A stretch of DNA of 64,000 bases, from contig CP141141.1 in assembly GCA_035235625.1 (NCBI GenBank), forward strand, positions 17,729,968-17,793,967. Reading direction: 5' to 3'. A program made the translations under genes and the position numbers. The DNA comes from Saururus chinensis. Lineage: Eukaryota > Streptophyta > Magnoliopsida > Piperales > Saururaceae. Positions 34,901 to 42,639 of the stretch are shown in pieces; the first letter of the stretch is position 1, and each line of letters opens with the position of its first letter. Below the pieces are notes generated by a model. That model worked only from the letters and a program-made list of their open reading frames with translations. It was not told where the DNA came from and did no database searches.

Positions 34901-36832
34901 AAAGATCCATTGGTCTATCCATATGTTCTATTCTTGAGCATCCAGCTACTTCCTGCAATTGCACATTTGTCTAAAGAGAGTGGTGAGGAGGGGTATAACA
35001 TTGATTCTATACATATGGCTGTTGCTTTGGCTGACCATGGGGTCTTCTCAGAATCTACAAGCATCACTCAGAAATTAGGAACCATGGATTCATTGGCTGA
35101 AATTTCTGGCATAATTCGGCAGTATGGTTCCTTATACTTGAGGTTGGGGGACCTTTCCATGGCTATGGAATATTTTGCTCAAGCAGGGGCTGCAGTGGGT
35201 GGTGGACAATTGTCTTGGACTGGACGTGTGAGCATTGATCATCAGCGAAGAAGAGATTTGATGCTTAAGCAACTCCTTACAGAGATTTTACTACACGACG
35301 GTGGCATTGCGCTTCTGTTGGGTTCTAGAGGTGCTGGGGAAGAAGGTGCCTTGAGGAGATTTTTCAAAGACAAAAATGCTCAACAGCAGTTCTTGCGAGA
35401 AGCTGCTCAGCAATGTCAGGAAGCTGGTTTTTATGATAAAGTAAGTTGGCATTCTTAAAACTGGTTTAGACTAGGCACAATACCCTTTCTATCTGAATAA
35501 CCCAAAGGAATCATGAGATTCTTATCCCTCATTTTGAAATTGTGTTTTTCCTTTTTCCGTGTCCAGCATAAACTTCTGCAGACTTGCTTTTCTTATCTTA
35601 GAACATCCAATGATTTTCTTTTGTGAGTGCATTCACTAATTGTCTGCAATGCTTGCTATGAATTTTGATCATAAAAAATCTTTAGTCTGTAGAAATTCAA
35701 AAAAGAGTAGGTGCCTATGCAATGGCATTGGAAACAATCAACAAATGTCTCTCAGATGCAATTTGTGCTCTTCTACGGGGGAGACTAGATGGTGACAGCA
35801 GGGCTGCGGGTTTGATTCATTCTGGAAACGAAATTCTTGAAAGTTATAAATACTCTTTGGAAGCCAGGTACATTGCAAGTATAAATTGCACGATTAATGT
35901 CACTATGATGTCTTCTAACGCCATTTAATAGTAAGACTACTTAATTTGCAGCCTCCAAGAAAGGCAGTATGTTTCAGAACAAGAGTTGATATTACGACAG
36001 CTTGAGGCAATACATTACGTCCATAAGTTGGCTAAATCAAGCCAGTATGCTGATGCTTTGAGGGAAATTACCAAACTCTCATTCCTTCCACTAGATCCAA
36101 GGTCCTCAGATATTTCAAGTGATGTGTTTGAAAGGTTGTCTCCTTATGTCCAAGCATGTGTGCCGGATCTCTTAAAAGTTGCCCTCAATTGCTTGGACAA
36201 TGTAACAGATTCAGATGGAACTGTTCGGGTTTTGAAGACTAAGGTATGCTGATCTGATAGATGTGTACTAATGTGACTGATACAAGGAGTTCATTTAGAC
36301 GTCGTTTGGCAACGACTTTGGAAACAAAGTGGGTTCACTTTGTTTCCGCTTTCCGCCTACCCTTCCTCAGGAGGAGGGTCAGGCAGAATAGTTTGATTTG
36401 ACGTTTTGGCTGCCCCTCAAAACCCTAAAGCGGAACCACTTTTGTGTTAAAGGGGTAGCCAAACTGCACCCTTATTATTGACATGAAAAAGCTGCAACTG
36501 CTAGAACAATAGTACTGGTATTATCCCTTGAGAAGAAAATATAAATTAACAAACCCTGAATGCATGAAAACTTTGGTGACCATGGTCTTAAAACAGTTTT
36601 GTAATTTGCCATTATTAGGTGGTTCTGAAATACCAATTCATGTCGAGAAGTTCTTGTCATGAGCTTGCCTTAACACCAGTCAGCACTGGATGTGGAGATT
36701 CTAAAAAGGTGAAGAATAGCTGCTTATCTTACTTCTTTTTCTCCTGTTTTGCAGATTGCAAACTTTGTGGCAAACCATATGGCTAGGAACTGGCCCCAAG
36801 ATCTCTATGAAAAGGTGGCCCGAAGTCTATAG
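13956..36832 (+). CDS. NUP93: NUP93 nuclear pore scaffold nucleoporin (15 exons)
   Basis: Nup93/Nic96 is a structural subunit of the inner ring of the nuclear pore complex. Exons: 13956-14057, 14187-14278, 14924-14990, 15716-15775, 16104-16193, 26368-26637, 27201-27296, 27404-27538, 31947-32000, 32088-32171, 32777-32863, 34538-35440, 35686-35867, 35952-36243, 36755-36832. All junctions are GT-AG and keep frame, giving 863 aa, close to the plant family length (about 860). The N-terminus (WNDLLHSSTKLLEQA, LLAREGINAEQLARDLKSFE) is the coiled-coil part; from about residue 240 (FRAAYEGLALE) onward is the helical Nic96 domain, ending ANHMARNWPQDLYEKVARSL and TAG. I chose the ATG at 13956; a second in-frame ATG at 13962 is possible, and an upstream in-frame GTG is not a likely start. 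Exon 12 alone codes 301 residues. Introns 5 (10.2 kb), 8 (4.4 kb) and 11 (1.7 kb) are swollen by transposons but all splice sites look intact, so the gene should be functional. Confidence 0.95.
16505..17300 (+). pseudogene. LINE reverse-transcriptase 3' fragment in NUP93 intron 5
   Basis: The segment reads as the end of a plant RTE/LINE-type reverse transcriptase. It has FPDDVVLV (the F/Y-A-D-D catalytic box with A changed to P), then KLELWREALESKGFKISKT, KTEYMEV and DGQEV. Further pieces in other frames resemble the downstream LINE pattern GWxKWRxxxGVLCDRRIP, AEMRMLR and KDKIRNEHI. Frameshifts and stops are frequent. It lies on the sense strand of the host intron and has no detectable 5' part. 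Confidence 0.8.
17636..18032 (-). repeat. LTR copy A of a minus-oriented LTR retrotransposon
   Basis: About 390 bases are repeated at 20651-21042 with the same order of landmarks: AGGTAATA(T/A)AGAGAAA, GAAGGGAAGA, GGAGAGA and CTATTTATA, GGAAACTA, and TAGCCCCTAA near the right end. The right edge is GGCCATAACA, so read on the minus strand the LTR starts TGTTATGG. Its left edge has lost similarity and is probably truncated. Two G-homopolymer expansions (17683-17693 and about 17725-17742) interrupt it. Confidence 0.7.
18033..20650 (-). mobile_element. Internal remnant of the minus-oriented LTR element, split by a solo LTR
   Basis: Between LTR copies A and B only about 1.2 kb remains once the nested solo LTR (18588-20013 plus one TSD) is removed. 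Next to copy B, the minus strand reads TCGGTATCAAAG, a primer-binding site resembling the usual TGGTATCAGAGC. Next to copy A, the minus strand reads through a DEVMQKQMWD frame. No intact gag or pol frame survives, so this is a deleted or non-autonomous derivative. Gypsy versus Copia origin cannot be settled. Confidence 0.55.
18588..20013 (+). mobile_element. Solo LTR, 1,426 bp, TSD TTGCC
   Basis: It starts TGTCACGACCCGG and ends GGGATATACA. The five bases before it (18583-18587) and after it (20014-20018) are both TTGCC, a perfect target-site duplication. Recombination between two LTRs of a full element would leave exactly this. It matches, in opposite orientation, the ends and several middle blocks of the 3.4-kb solo LTR at 45232-48629, but lacks about 2 kb of that copy's centre. 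It is nested inside the minus-oriented LTR remnant in NUP93 intron 5, so it inserted later. Confidence 0.88.
20651..21042 (-). repeat. LTR copy B of the minus-oriented element
   Basis: Starts at TGTAATCAAAAGG on the plus strand and ends GGGCCGTAACA, so on the minus strand it runs TGTTACGGCCC to ATTACA, a TG...CA LTR of 392 bases. A PBS-like TATCAAAG run adjoins its inner (left) edge. It is directly followed by the Copia element. Confidence 0.75.
21870..22140 (+). repeat. CAG/CTG-rich degenerate repeat
   Basis: About 270 bases are packed with GCAGCAGC, TGCAGTTGCAG and CTGCAGC words in no strict period. Both strands give open frames of Cys/Ala or Leu/Gln-rich peptides that are composition artefacts. 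It lies inside the decayed Copia internal region. Confidence 0.7.
22550..23372. repeat. Dispersed repeat with TTCGCGAAATTTCG and GAGATCTC motifs
   Basis: A palindromic TTTCGCGAAATTTCG run at about 22568 and repeated GAGATCTC motifs at 23209 and 23347 mark a dispersed element. The stretch GCGAGATCTCACTTAGACC...ATGTAAACAGGC near 23210 recurs in inverted orientation at about 63330-63360, inside an intron of the trihelix-kinase gene. No ends or target duplication were resolved. Confidence 0.4.
24942..26367. other. Remainder of NUP93 intron 5
   Basis: AT-rich intron sequence. A CTAGCAAGAATGCACGTGCATTACG run at about 24998-25020 resembles a terminal motif of plant DNA transposons, and a loosely repeated block (TGGGTCTCATGTGATAGAGCTCG, then a diverged copy) spans 25310-25500. 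No gene is seen before the exon 6 acceptor at 26367. Confidence 0.4.
28930..30025. mobile_element. Nested TIR/MITE cluster in NUP93 intron 8
   Basis: The clearest element is 29475-30025: it starts GGGGCTGTTTGGGTGT and ends ACACCCAAACAGCCCC, a perfect 16-base terminal inverted repeat, flanked by TTA on the left and TTG on the right, consistent with a Harbinger-type 3-bp target. A diverged copy of the same terminus (GGTGCTGTTTTGATGTGG) lies at 28939. Inside, 29225-29400 and 29590-29760 are long inverted copies of each other, both holding CCCACA(T/C)G(A/G) and a GACGAGCCCTATCAAAC-type run. Several insertions are therefore stacked. Confidence 0.65.
30240..31220 (-). pseudogene. Antisense PPR-protein pseudogene in NUP93 intron 8
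   Basis: Read on the minus strand, the fragments match a plant pentatricopeptide-repeat protein (organellar RNA-binding family). A 160-codon frame at 31233-30751 has FLCLIRDCAKLEPSTSSLAQ, FHTHVIKSDTSLTATALTRL and LASFNVLLSVFSN. Then 30735-30640 gives SNSVTQATALSAFADVKVGG and HGFAIKVGCELEVNV, followed by AILTMYSNC. A frame at 30536-30321 gives SVTWITLLSSFSELSALQPG. The repeated hydrophobic plus YxK/NC and (G)xxxH pattern is diagnostic. Stops and frameshifts break it. Flanking TIR-like sequence (GGTTGGCAACTTTGATTTGG at 30030 and its inverted, diverged partner near 31400) suggests it was carried in by a transposon. Confidence 0.75.
33518..33860 (+). mobile_element. TRIM retrotransposon, 343 bp, TSD GGGTC
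   Basis: A complete miniature LTR element. LTR1 is 33518-33630 (113 bp) and LTR2 is 33731-33860 (130 bp, with a small internal duplication of CTTGATATG(T/C)ATTGTTGGG). Both start TGTTG and end TTTCTAACA. Right after LTR1 is TGGTATTAGAGACAGG, a primer-binding site for initiator tRNA-Met. The internal region is only 100 bases with no coding capacity. GGGTC at 33513-33517 and 33861-33865 is a perfect 5-bp target duplication. It sits in NUP93 intron 11, in the sense direction. Confidence 0.93.
36298..36471. mobile_element. Tourist-like MITE in NUP93 intron 14
   Basis: A 174-bp element flanked by TTA on both sides (36295-36297 and 36472-36474). The left end GACGTCGTTTGGCAAC and the right end GTAGCCAAACTGCACCC are imperfect inverted repeats. 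The 3-bp TTA target and absence of coding capacity fit a PIF/Harbinger-derived MITE. Confidence 0.65.
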
Positions 36833-37538
36833 ACGTTGGCAAACTCAAAAACACACTTGACACACTCACGAAGGTTGGGCTTGTCATAGTAGTTAGCTGC
36901 GCCATATCTTTTGAGCTGACAGGGAAGTTTGTTTCTGAAGAAAAAAAAATTGTAACAGTCCGACCTTATGTGGGGTTGAATCGTAAAAAATAATAAAACA
37001 GGCAGATGCTTGGAAGAAACCCATGGTTTTAGTCTTTTTCCCATCTATCCACCTATTGTTTGGTCAGTTGAACAGTTAAGTGGAGTGATAATTTTTTTTG
37101 TAGGAAAAAAAATTGGGTCACTTGCACGAATCATTTTTAGGTCACTTGCATCTCCGTTAGCAAAGGGATAGTAGGTCTTGGATTCATCCGCCTCAAGAAC
37201 CGTGAATGTGACTGAGAAAAGAGTACAGATTTGCTGTCAAATCAGTGGGGAAAGTTGGCAAATGCTGTGTACCCAAGTCCAACGTTATTTCCCCATCTCC
37301 GTGGATGGATCATTTTCAAGCCTTGGTTTTGGTATAACGATAGTGAGCAACATATGAAAAATCTATTTTTTCTACCGCAAGTTAAAACGTAAGCCTATTT
37401 GTGGCTTCTGTTCATTGTTGTCAGATTGTAGGACCCAAATGCAAAATTTGTTGGTTGAGGCCAGCTTTATTTAGTGTTCAAAATTGTGGTAAATATAAAT
37501 GTGCATATGTTAGTGAAAATGTTACATAGAAATGCGAA
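36833..37538. other. NUP93 3' flank
   Basis: Probable 3' UTR followed by AT-rich sequence. An AATAATAAAA run near 36988 could serve as a polyadenylation signal. No other gene is seen before the Pack-MULE. Confidence 0.4.
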
Positions 37539-38539
37539 GGGAAAATTATTTAAATAATAATTAAAAAAATATTTACCACCTTGGATCACTTTGGGAAATA
37601 TTTTTTAAAGTAATGTTTTTTTTGTTACGTAGGCATTAGCCAAGCAGTTGGCGCCGGTGTAATTTTTTTTTAAAAAAATTTAGCTGATTTCGTAGTTTAG
37701 AATAATAAAATTAGGTTTAAGTTGATTTTGTCTTTCTAAACGACGAAATCAGTTTAATGTCTTAAAAAGACTTAAGGACAAAATTGTGAATTAATGTTGC
37801 TATCCCGGTTTGCATGGACTTTATTGCAAACTGGATTGCTCTTTTTTTGGCCGTTTTAACTCTCAAAAACCGGTTGCCATTATTGCAAACTCGGGGTAAA
37901 CCCGGTTCTTCAGTATTTTTAGTTATTTATCACTTACTATGTTTTAGTTATTATCAGTTGATTTCTTTATAAAAAAAAAATGATGCTCTAATGTTGAAAC
38001 TAAAGTGGGTTTTAACTTTTTAACCGTTTTCGTTGCCCAAAGGGCTAATAGTCTAATAAATGATAATAACTCCTCAACTGCATTAGTTGTTAAAAAAATC
38101 ACCAAATCCATAAACATGGATTCATGACATCATTGAAATAACAGAATATTAACGTGAATGTGCTGCATTAACGGAAAAATTATAGTGAATGTGAATGTGT
38201 AGCATTAATGGCAGCAATGCTGCCACATTGGAGAAGGGTAACGATCAGGTGATTTCGTCATTCAACCTTAGTGATAAAAAACACACTTACACGGATTTGA
38301 AGCTACTATGATAAAAAACACATATAGTGAACATTATTTAATTCTTTTAAATCCTCCATATCCACCCTCCTCCTCCCCACCAACCTTAACCCGGGCCCAG
38401 AGAGCTTCCTCTCTGACCCGACAAAGCTTGATACTACGGACTCTGGCAACAAGGACTCCTATTCCTTGCTTTTGAGTTTCTCCATCCTCCCTCCCATTTG
38501 CACCTCCCCTCCGCACCTCCCCTCCTTGCCCCTTCTATG

Positions 38540-38850
38540 ATTCCCCCAAAAATTCTACCCCTGACTCCGAGTCTGACTCCTCTTCCCTCCCTGCCCTACT
38601 CTCCTTCAACTAGGACCACGGTTGCTTCGCCGCTGGTACAGAATGCGGCTTCCACATCTACAATTACCCTTCTACGAGATCTTTCACCGGGATTTCGACC
38701 ACAACTCCGGTGCCCCCGAAGCTAGCATTAGCGTCGTCGAGATGCTCTTTCGTTGCAACTTCCTCGCTCTCGTCGGTCCGACGATGCCAACGAGATCATA
38801 TAGACATCTATCCCGTAGAGCAACGATAGCTCCATGCACAACTCAGAACA
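38540..38850 (+). pseudogene. Captured ATG18/WIPI N-terminal fragment
   Basis: ATG18/WIPI proteins are beta-propellers that bind phosphoinositides during autophagosome formation. The frame at 38563-38670 gives [16 protein letters not shown], a stop at 38611 where the family has Gln, then [17 protein letters not shown]. After a frameshift near 38670 the frame continues [10 protein letters not shown] and [15 protein letters not shown]. These match the first blade of plant ATG18 in order (LSFNQDxGCFAxGT, then GFxIYN, F-REIF-RDF, EMLFRCN-LALVGG). Everything after LALVG is lost. The stop and frameshift make it non-functional as a protein. Confidence 0.88.
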
Positions 38851-38897
38851 TTAATTTTTTTTAAAAAGTGCATGGAACATTAATTTTGCACTGAGTG

Positions 38898-39058
38898 TCG
38901 CGATTTTGTCGTTTAGAAGGACGAAATCGCCTTAAGTTGATTTCGTCCTTCTAAAGGACAAAATCGGCTCAAGTCTTTTTAAGACGTTAAACCAATTTCG
39001 TCGTTTAGAAGGACGAAATCAACTTAAACCTAATTTCGTCATTCTAAATGACGAAATC
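38898..39058 (+). repeat. Tandem hairpin array in right MULE terminus
   Basis: Four consecutive palindromes of the form GATTTYGTCNTT-YTAAANGACRAAATC occur at about 38908-38931, 38938-38965, 38993-39020 and 39030-39058, separated by CTTAAG-rich spacers. The left terminus holds decayed partners at about 37686-37790. Similar hairpins are found at 5380-5770. Confidence 0.75.
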
Positions 39059-39489
39059 AGCTAATTTTTTTTTAAAAAAAGACACGTAGGTGCCTGCATG
39101 GCAAAAAGGAACACCACTTTCGAAAATATTTCCCAAAGTGGTCCAAAGTAGTAAATATTTTTTTTAATTATTATTTAAATAATTTTCCCAAATGTGAATG
39201 GTAGCTGATATTTCTATTTCACTTTCTTTATACTAAAATGCTATTTAAACCTATGATTGGATAGAGGAGGTGAGTTACACTGATAATACGGAGATGCACT
39301 TTTTCTATTCTAATCATAGGGTTGAAGTAGACTTTTGGTGTAGAAAGTAGAGTAAGAATAGTTGGAGTAGATTTTCGGTGTAGAAAGTGGAGTAAGAATA
39401 TTATTTTCTAATGTGCATATGTTGCATTTGGGTATAATGTGCTTCACTAGCAAAATGTGAGCTTTTTCTTCCTGTGAAGGGTGGATTAT

Positions 39490-39670
39490 TTGGGCTAGGG
39501 CCATTAACAAGCCAAGTTGGCTTGTCGAGTGGCCTAGCTCGAACTAGGCTCGACTTGAATCGGGTTTGATTCGAACTCGATTTGAGCTCGAATAGGCTTG
39601 ACCCGAGTTTGAGCATACCCCGACTCGACTTAGCTCGGCTCGAATAAAACTCAAGCACAAACTCGAACCC
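39490..39670. repeat. GAGCTCGA/CTCGA-rich dispersed repeat
   Basis: About 180 bases with many TCGACTT, GAGCTCGA, ACTCGA and TTCGAACTCG words, a composition often seen in dispersed plant DNA-transposon-like repeats. No ends were resolved. It precedes a truncated LTR piece. Confidence 0.4.
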
Positions 39671-39679
39671 GAATAGAAT

Positions 39680-40303
39680 TTTTAAATTATATTGATAGTA
39701 TTAATTATTGAACAAGGGTTGTGAGATAATTAATAATATTGTTTGATATTGCTTGTTAATTAGACAAATAGAACGATTAAAGGACATGCATAAAATGTAG
39801 GTTGATTGAAAATACTTAAACATAGCTTCACATGTGTGATGCTATGTTTCTTAGGATAGTGTAGTTTTTAGGCAGATTTACGTTTCGATCCAATCTTGTT
39901 GGAAACATTGGAGACGTTGTCTAATGAGTACATAGACAACTAACATCAGGTGACGACAAGTGTAGTTTTCTAGGCAACGACAAGTGAGACGAAGATTGTC
40001 GAAAACATGATGAAGTTCTTCGTTTCTACAACTCTAGTATGTAAGTGTATCTTTGGCATGAAAGTCAACTTAGTTATTTATTTTTAGACGGATGATGAAC
40101 TTGTACTTAGAAGGATGAGTTGTTCTGATTGAATTTTGAGACGTGTAATAATATCATATGATTTGATATTCGTATTTGTGAACCTTAGTTATCATGACCT
40201 AGATATTTAATCGAATGGTTTGTTTTGTATTTAAGGAAAAAAAAATTTCGTGACTTATTGTTCAGGGTATTTAAAAAGGATTTTAAAAATTCGGGTTGTG
40301 ACA
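39680..40303 (-). repeat. Truncated LTR of the TGTCACGACCC family
   Basis: Matches 47905-48629 and, inverted, 18588-19290. Its right end is GGGTTGTGACA, so on the minus strand it starts TGTCACAACCC. The rest of the LTR beyond about 39680 is missing. Confidence 0.75.
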
Positions 40304-40329
40304 TGTCATGTTACTAGAAAAACAAGAAA

Positions 40330-40858
40330 ACTTTAGAAAGAGTTAAAGAAAAAGATTGACATACTTGAATTTGCCTCCCAAGAGACAATCAAGCTTACTA
40401 GTATGAATAGAGAATTGATGGGTGAGGTTGATACCCTTAAGGTTGAGCTTGAAAAAGGAAAGAGGGAAATTTATTGGTGTCAATAGAAAACTTATGTCTT
40501 TTAAAGATAAGTTAGATGGCTTCAAGAGTGGCAGGAAGTCTCTAGAGACCATGATTAGCAATTGTTAAATAGACATAAGGGGCTTAGGTTTTAAGACTTC
40601 AATGCTTACACATGTAATCAAACCTACTACCTTTGTGAAGGCCCAAGAGAGTCATCAAACCCCTAAGCTATGTCCCAATCCACTAAAGTCAAGAAGCAAA
40701 GTGTTGGAAGTAAAAACTAGTTTAGTGGGAGTGTGTGACATTTGCCATGAATATACCCACACTAGGTTTGAATGCCCTAACAACCATCCTCACAAACCAA
40801 GCTCTAGGAGAAAGATGAAGAGATCCTTAACACATGCAAAACATAGACTACCCCACTA
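40330..40858 (+). pseudogene. SIRE-type Copia gag C-terminal fragment
   Basis: The plus strand reads a coiled-coil segment (FASQETIKLTSMNRELMGEV), then KLDGFKSGRKSLETMI, RGLGFKTSMLT, TTFVKAQESHQ and a CCHC zinc knuckle (CDICHEYTHTRFEC, spacing C-x2-C-x4-H-x4-C) in a Lys/Arg-rich context. This order is that of the gag part of SIRE/Maximus Copia polyproteins. A stop and a frameshift interrupt it. It ends abruptly at about 40858 against an oppositely oriented fragment. Confidence 0.65.
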
Positions 40859-40973
40859 AGCCTATCATCATATTCTTCCAATAAGAAATGTTTTGACCAT
40901 CAAACAATGGTGGACAATTCATGGGATTTCCTAAGTCCCCATGTTCAGGCATTAAACTATTTGAAGTAGCCAT
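40848..40973 (-). pseudogene. Copia gag N-terminal fragment (opposite strand)
   Basis: The minus strand from the ATG at 40973 reads MATSNSLMPEHGDLG followed by CPPLFDGQNISYWKNMM, the conserved start of Copia gag (PPLFDGxNxSYWKxRM). It stops after about 41 codons. LTR sequence of the same orientation follows at higher coordinates, as expected for a minus-strand element. Confidence 0.7.
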
Positions 40974-41196
40974 TACATTCAAACAAACTAGAAACTTCCA
41001 AGTAACAAATTTTAAGCACAAAAGCCAAGGAGAAATAACAAAGCAAGCAAAATAACTACTTAGGGCACATAAATCAACAAGTTTCACAAGTAATTTTGAG
41101 ATAAACACTAGTAAATCAAGTAAAATTATAAAATCAAACCCTAACCAAAGAAATATAAATATCTAGGAATAAAAAACTATAAAGTTTAAGCAAGAT

Positions 41197-42380
41197 TGTC
41201 ACACACTAGCATGCAAAACAAGATTTATAGCATGAATTAGAAGTAAATTTCAAATAAAAATCCACAACTACCACTTAAGAGTTTAATAGCCGTCTAGATG
41301 GCAATAGTGAATCACTAGATTGACCTTAGTTTGATTATCTTTGAAAGATAAAGACTAAGAGTTTTAACCCCTATGCCCAATAATTTATATTAAGCAACAA
41401 AAACGATAAAACTAAGTCTCTATGCATTCATGATCATTCTATTACCAATTAAACCACAAAGCATGCAAGAACACACAAGTATTTGACGTAGAAAACCCAA
41501 CTAAGTTAAAAAACAATGGCAGCTACTCTTAGCCTAAAATTAATGCACTAGATAGTATGACGTTACGCAGACATAAGCAAACCACCATCATTTGTTGTTG
41601 ACTTTAACCCCCAAACCCCTTTTTTGCTTAGATCTCAAACAAATTTCTTTTGTTGCTGGTATTGAAGTCTTCTCCTCAAGCACTTGAAACTTTTCTTCTA
41701 CTTGTTTTGTTTTTGTCTCCTTCTAGCCACCACAAGAAGCTCCTCTTGTTCTTTGACTTCAGCCTTGATCCTCTTCAACTCCTTCAAAAATTTTGTTGAA
41801 ACTCCTCTTTGAATTGGTATTGAGGACTTCTCTATCTCAGTTGTGTATTTCATAAAATCACCATTAACATAAGCATAAAGCTCAAAGATGATTTCCTTTA
41901 AGAAAATATTGGAAAATAAACTCTTCTTTCTTCTCTATGAATTTCTAGGTTTTATTCTCTTTAATTTTGTGATCGTTAGCCTTTAAATACTTCACTAAGC
42001 TAGTTTAAGTTTTTGACTTCAATTAGGAATAAAATCCCTTCTGGAAAGACTTAAACTAGGCAAGTAACACAGACAATGATCAATCGTTTAACACACTAAT
42101 TGATCGTTCACTATTTCAATCAAGGTATGATAGTGCTAGTGATCGATCATTTAATGTTGTGATCAATCGATAAACTCTCGGCTCAAACAAAGGAAAATTT
42201 AGGTGCCAATTGATCAATTGGACAAGTGTAAAGTGCATTGATGAATTGATTGAATAGTAAAATAACAATTTTACCCTGATTCGGTCTAAAACTCCCAAAT
42301 TTACTTAATTCACTCATTCTAAGCTATTCTAAGTGATTAATGTATGTGACTATGTTTAAATTTACCTTTTACCTTCAACA
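41197..42380 (-). repeat. LTR (copy a) of the minus-strand Copia element
   Basis: On the minus strand it starts TGTTGAAGGTAAAAGG after a purine-rich AGACTAAGAGAG tract and reaches the gag start at 40973. It repeats copy b (42640-44870) with shared landmarks GCACTAG or GCACTAAC, TGCATTCATGAT and GATCAATC. The inner boundary is approximate. Confidence 0.55.
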
Positions 42381-42639
42381 CTCTCTTAGTCTTCAACCAT
42401 GATCGATAAGAACATGTCTGCTCCTATTTTTCAAGTTAATGAATTCCAAATCTAACTCGACAACAACCACATATTGTTGGATTTCTAAGGCTAAAAATAT
42501 ACATGAAGTTTCGAAATAGTTTTTATCATAGAAATTAGCCAATTAAAATACATATCTCTCATATGTTCTTTGACTATACATGATGAATCAAACAAGCACA
42601 AATAAACAAGTTCAAACAATCACACAAAATCACAAAAAA

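Larger units (their letters stand above)
37539..39189 (+). mobile_element. Pack-MULE carrying an ATG18 gene fragment
   Basis: The termini at 37539-37800 and 38900-39189 are long inverted repeats (roughly 260-290 bp) starting GGGAAAATTATTTAAATAAT. The nine bases outside are AAATGCGAA (37530-37538) and AAATGTGAA (39190-39198), a 9-bp target duplication with one mismatch, the hallmark of Mutator-like elements. The interior holds no transposase but a GC-rich segment (38360-38850) that includes a recognisable piece of a cellular gene. It is therefore a non-autonomous Pack-MULE. Each terminus carries several GATTTCGTCC/GGACGAAATC hairpins. Confidence 0.9.
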
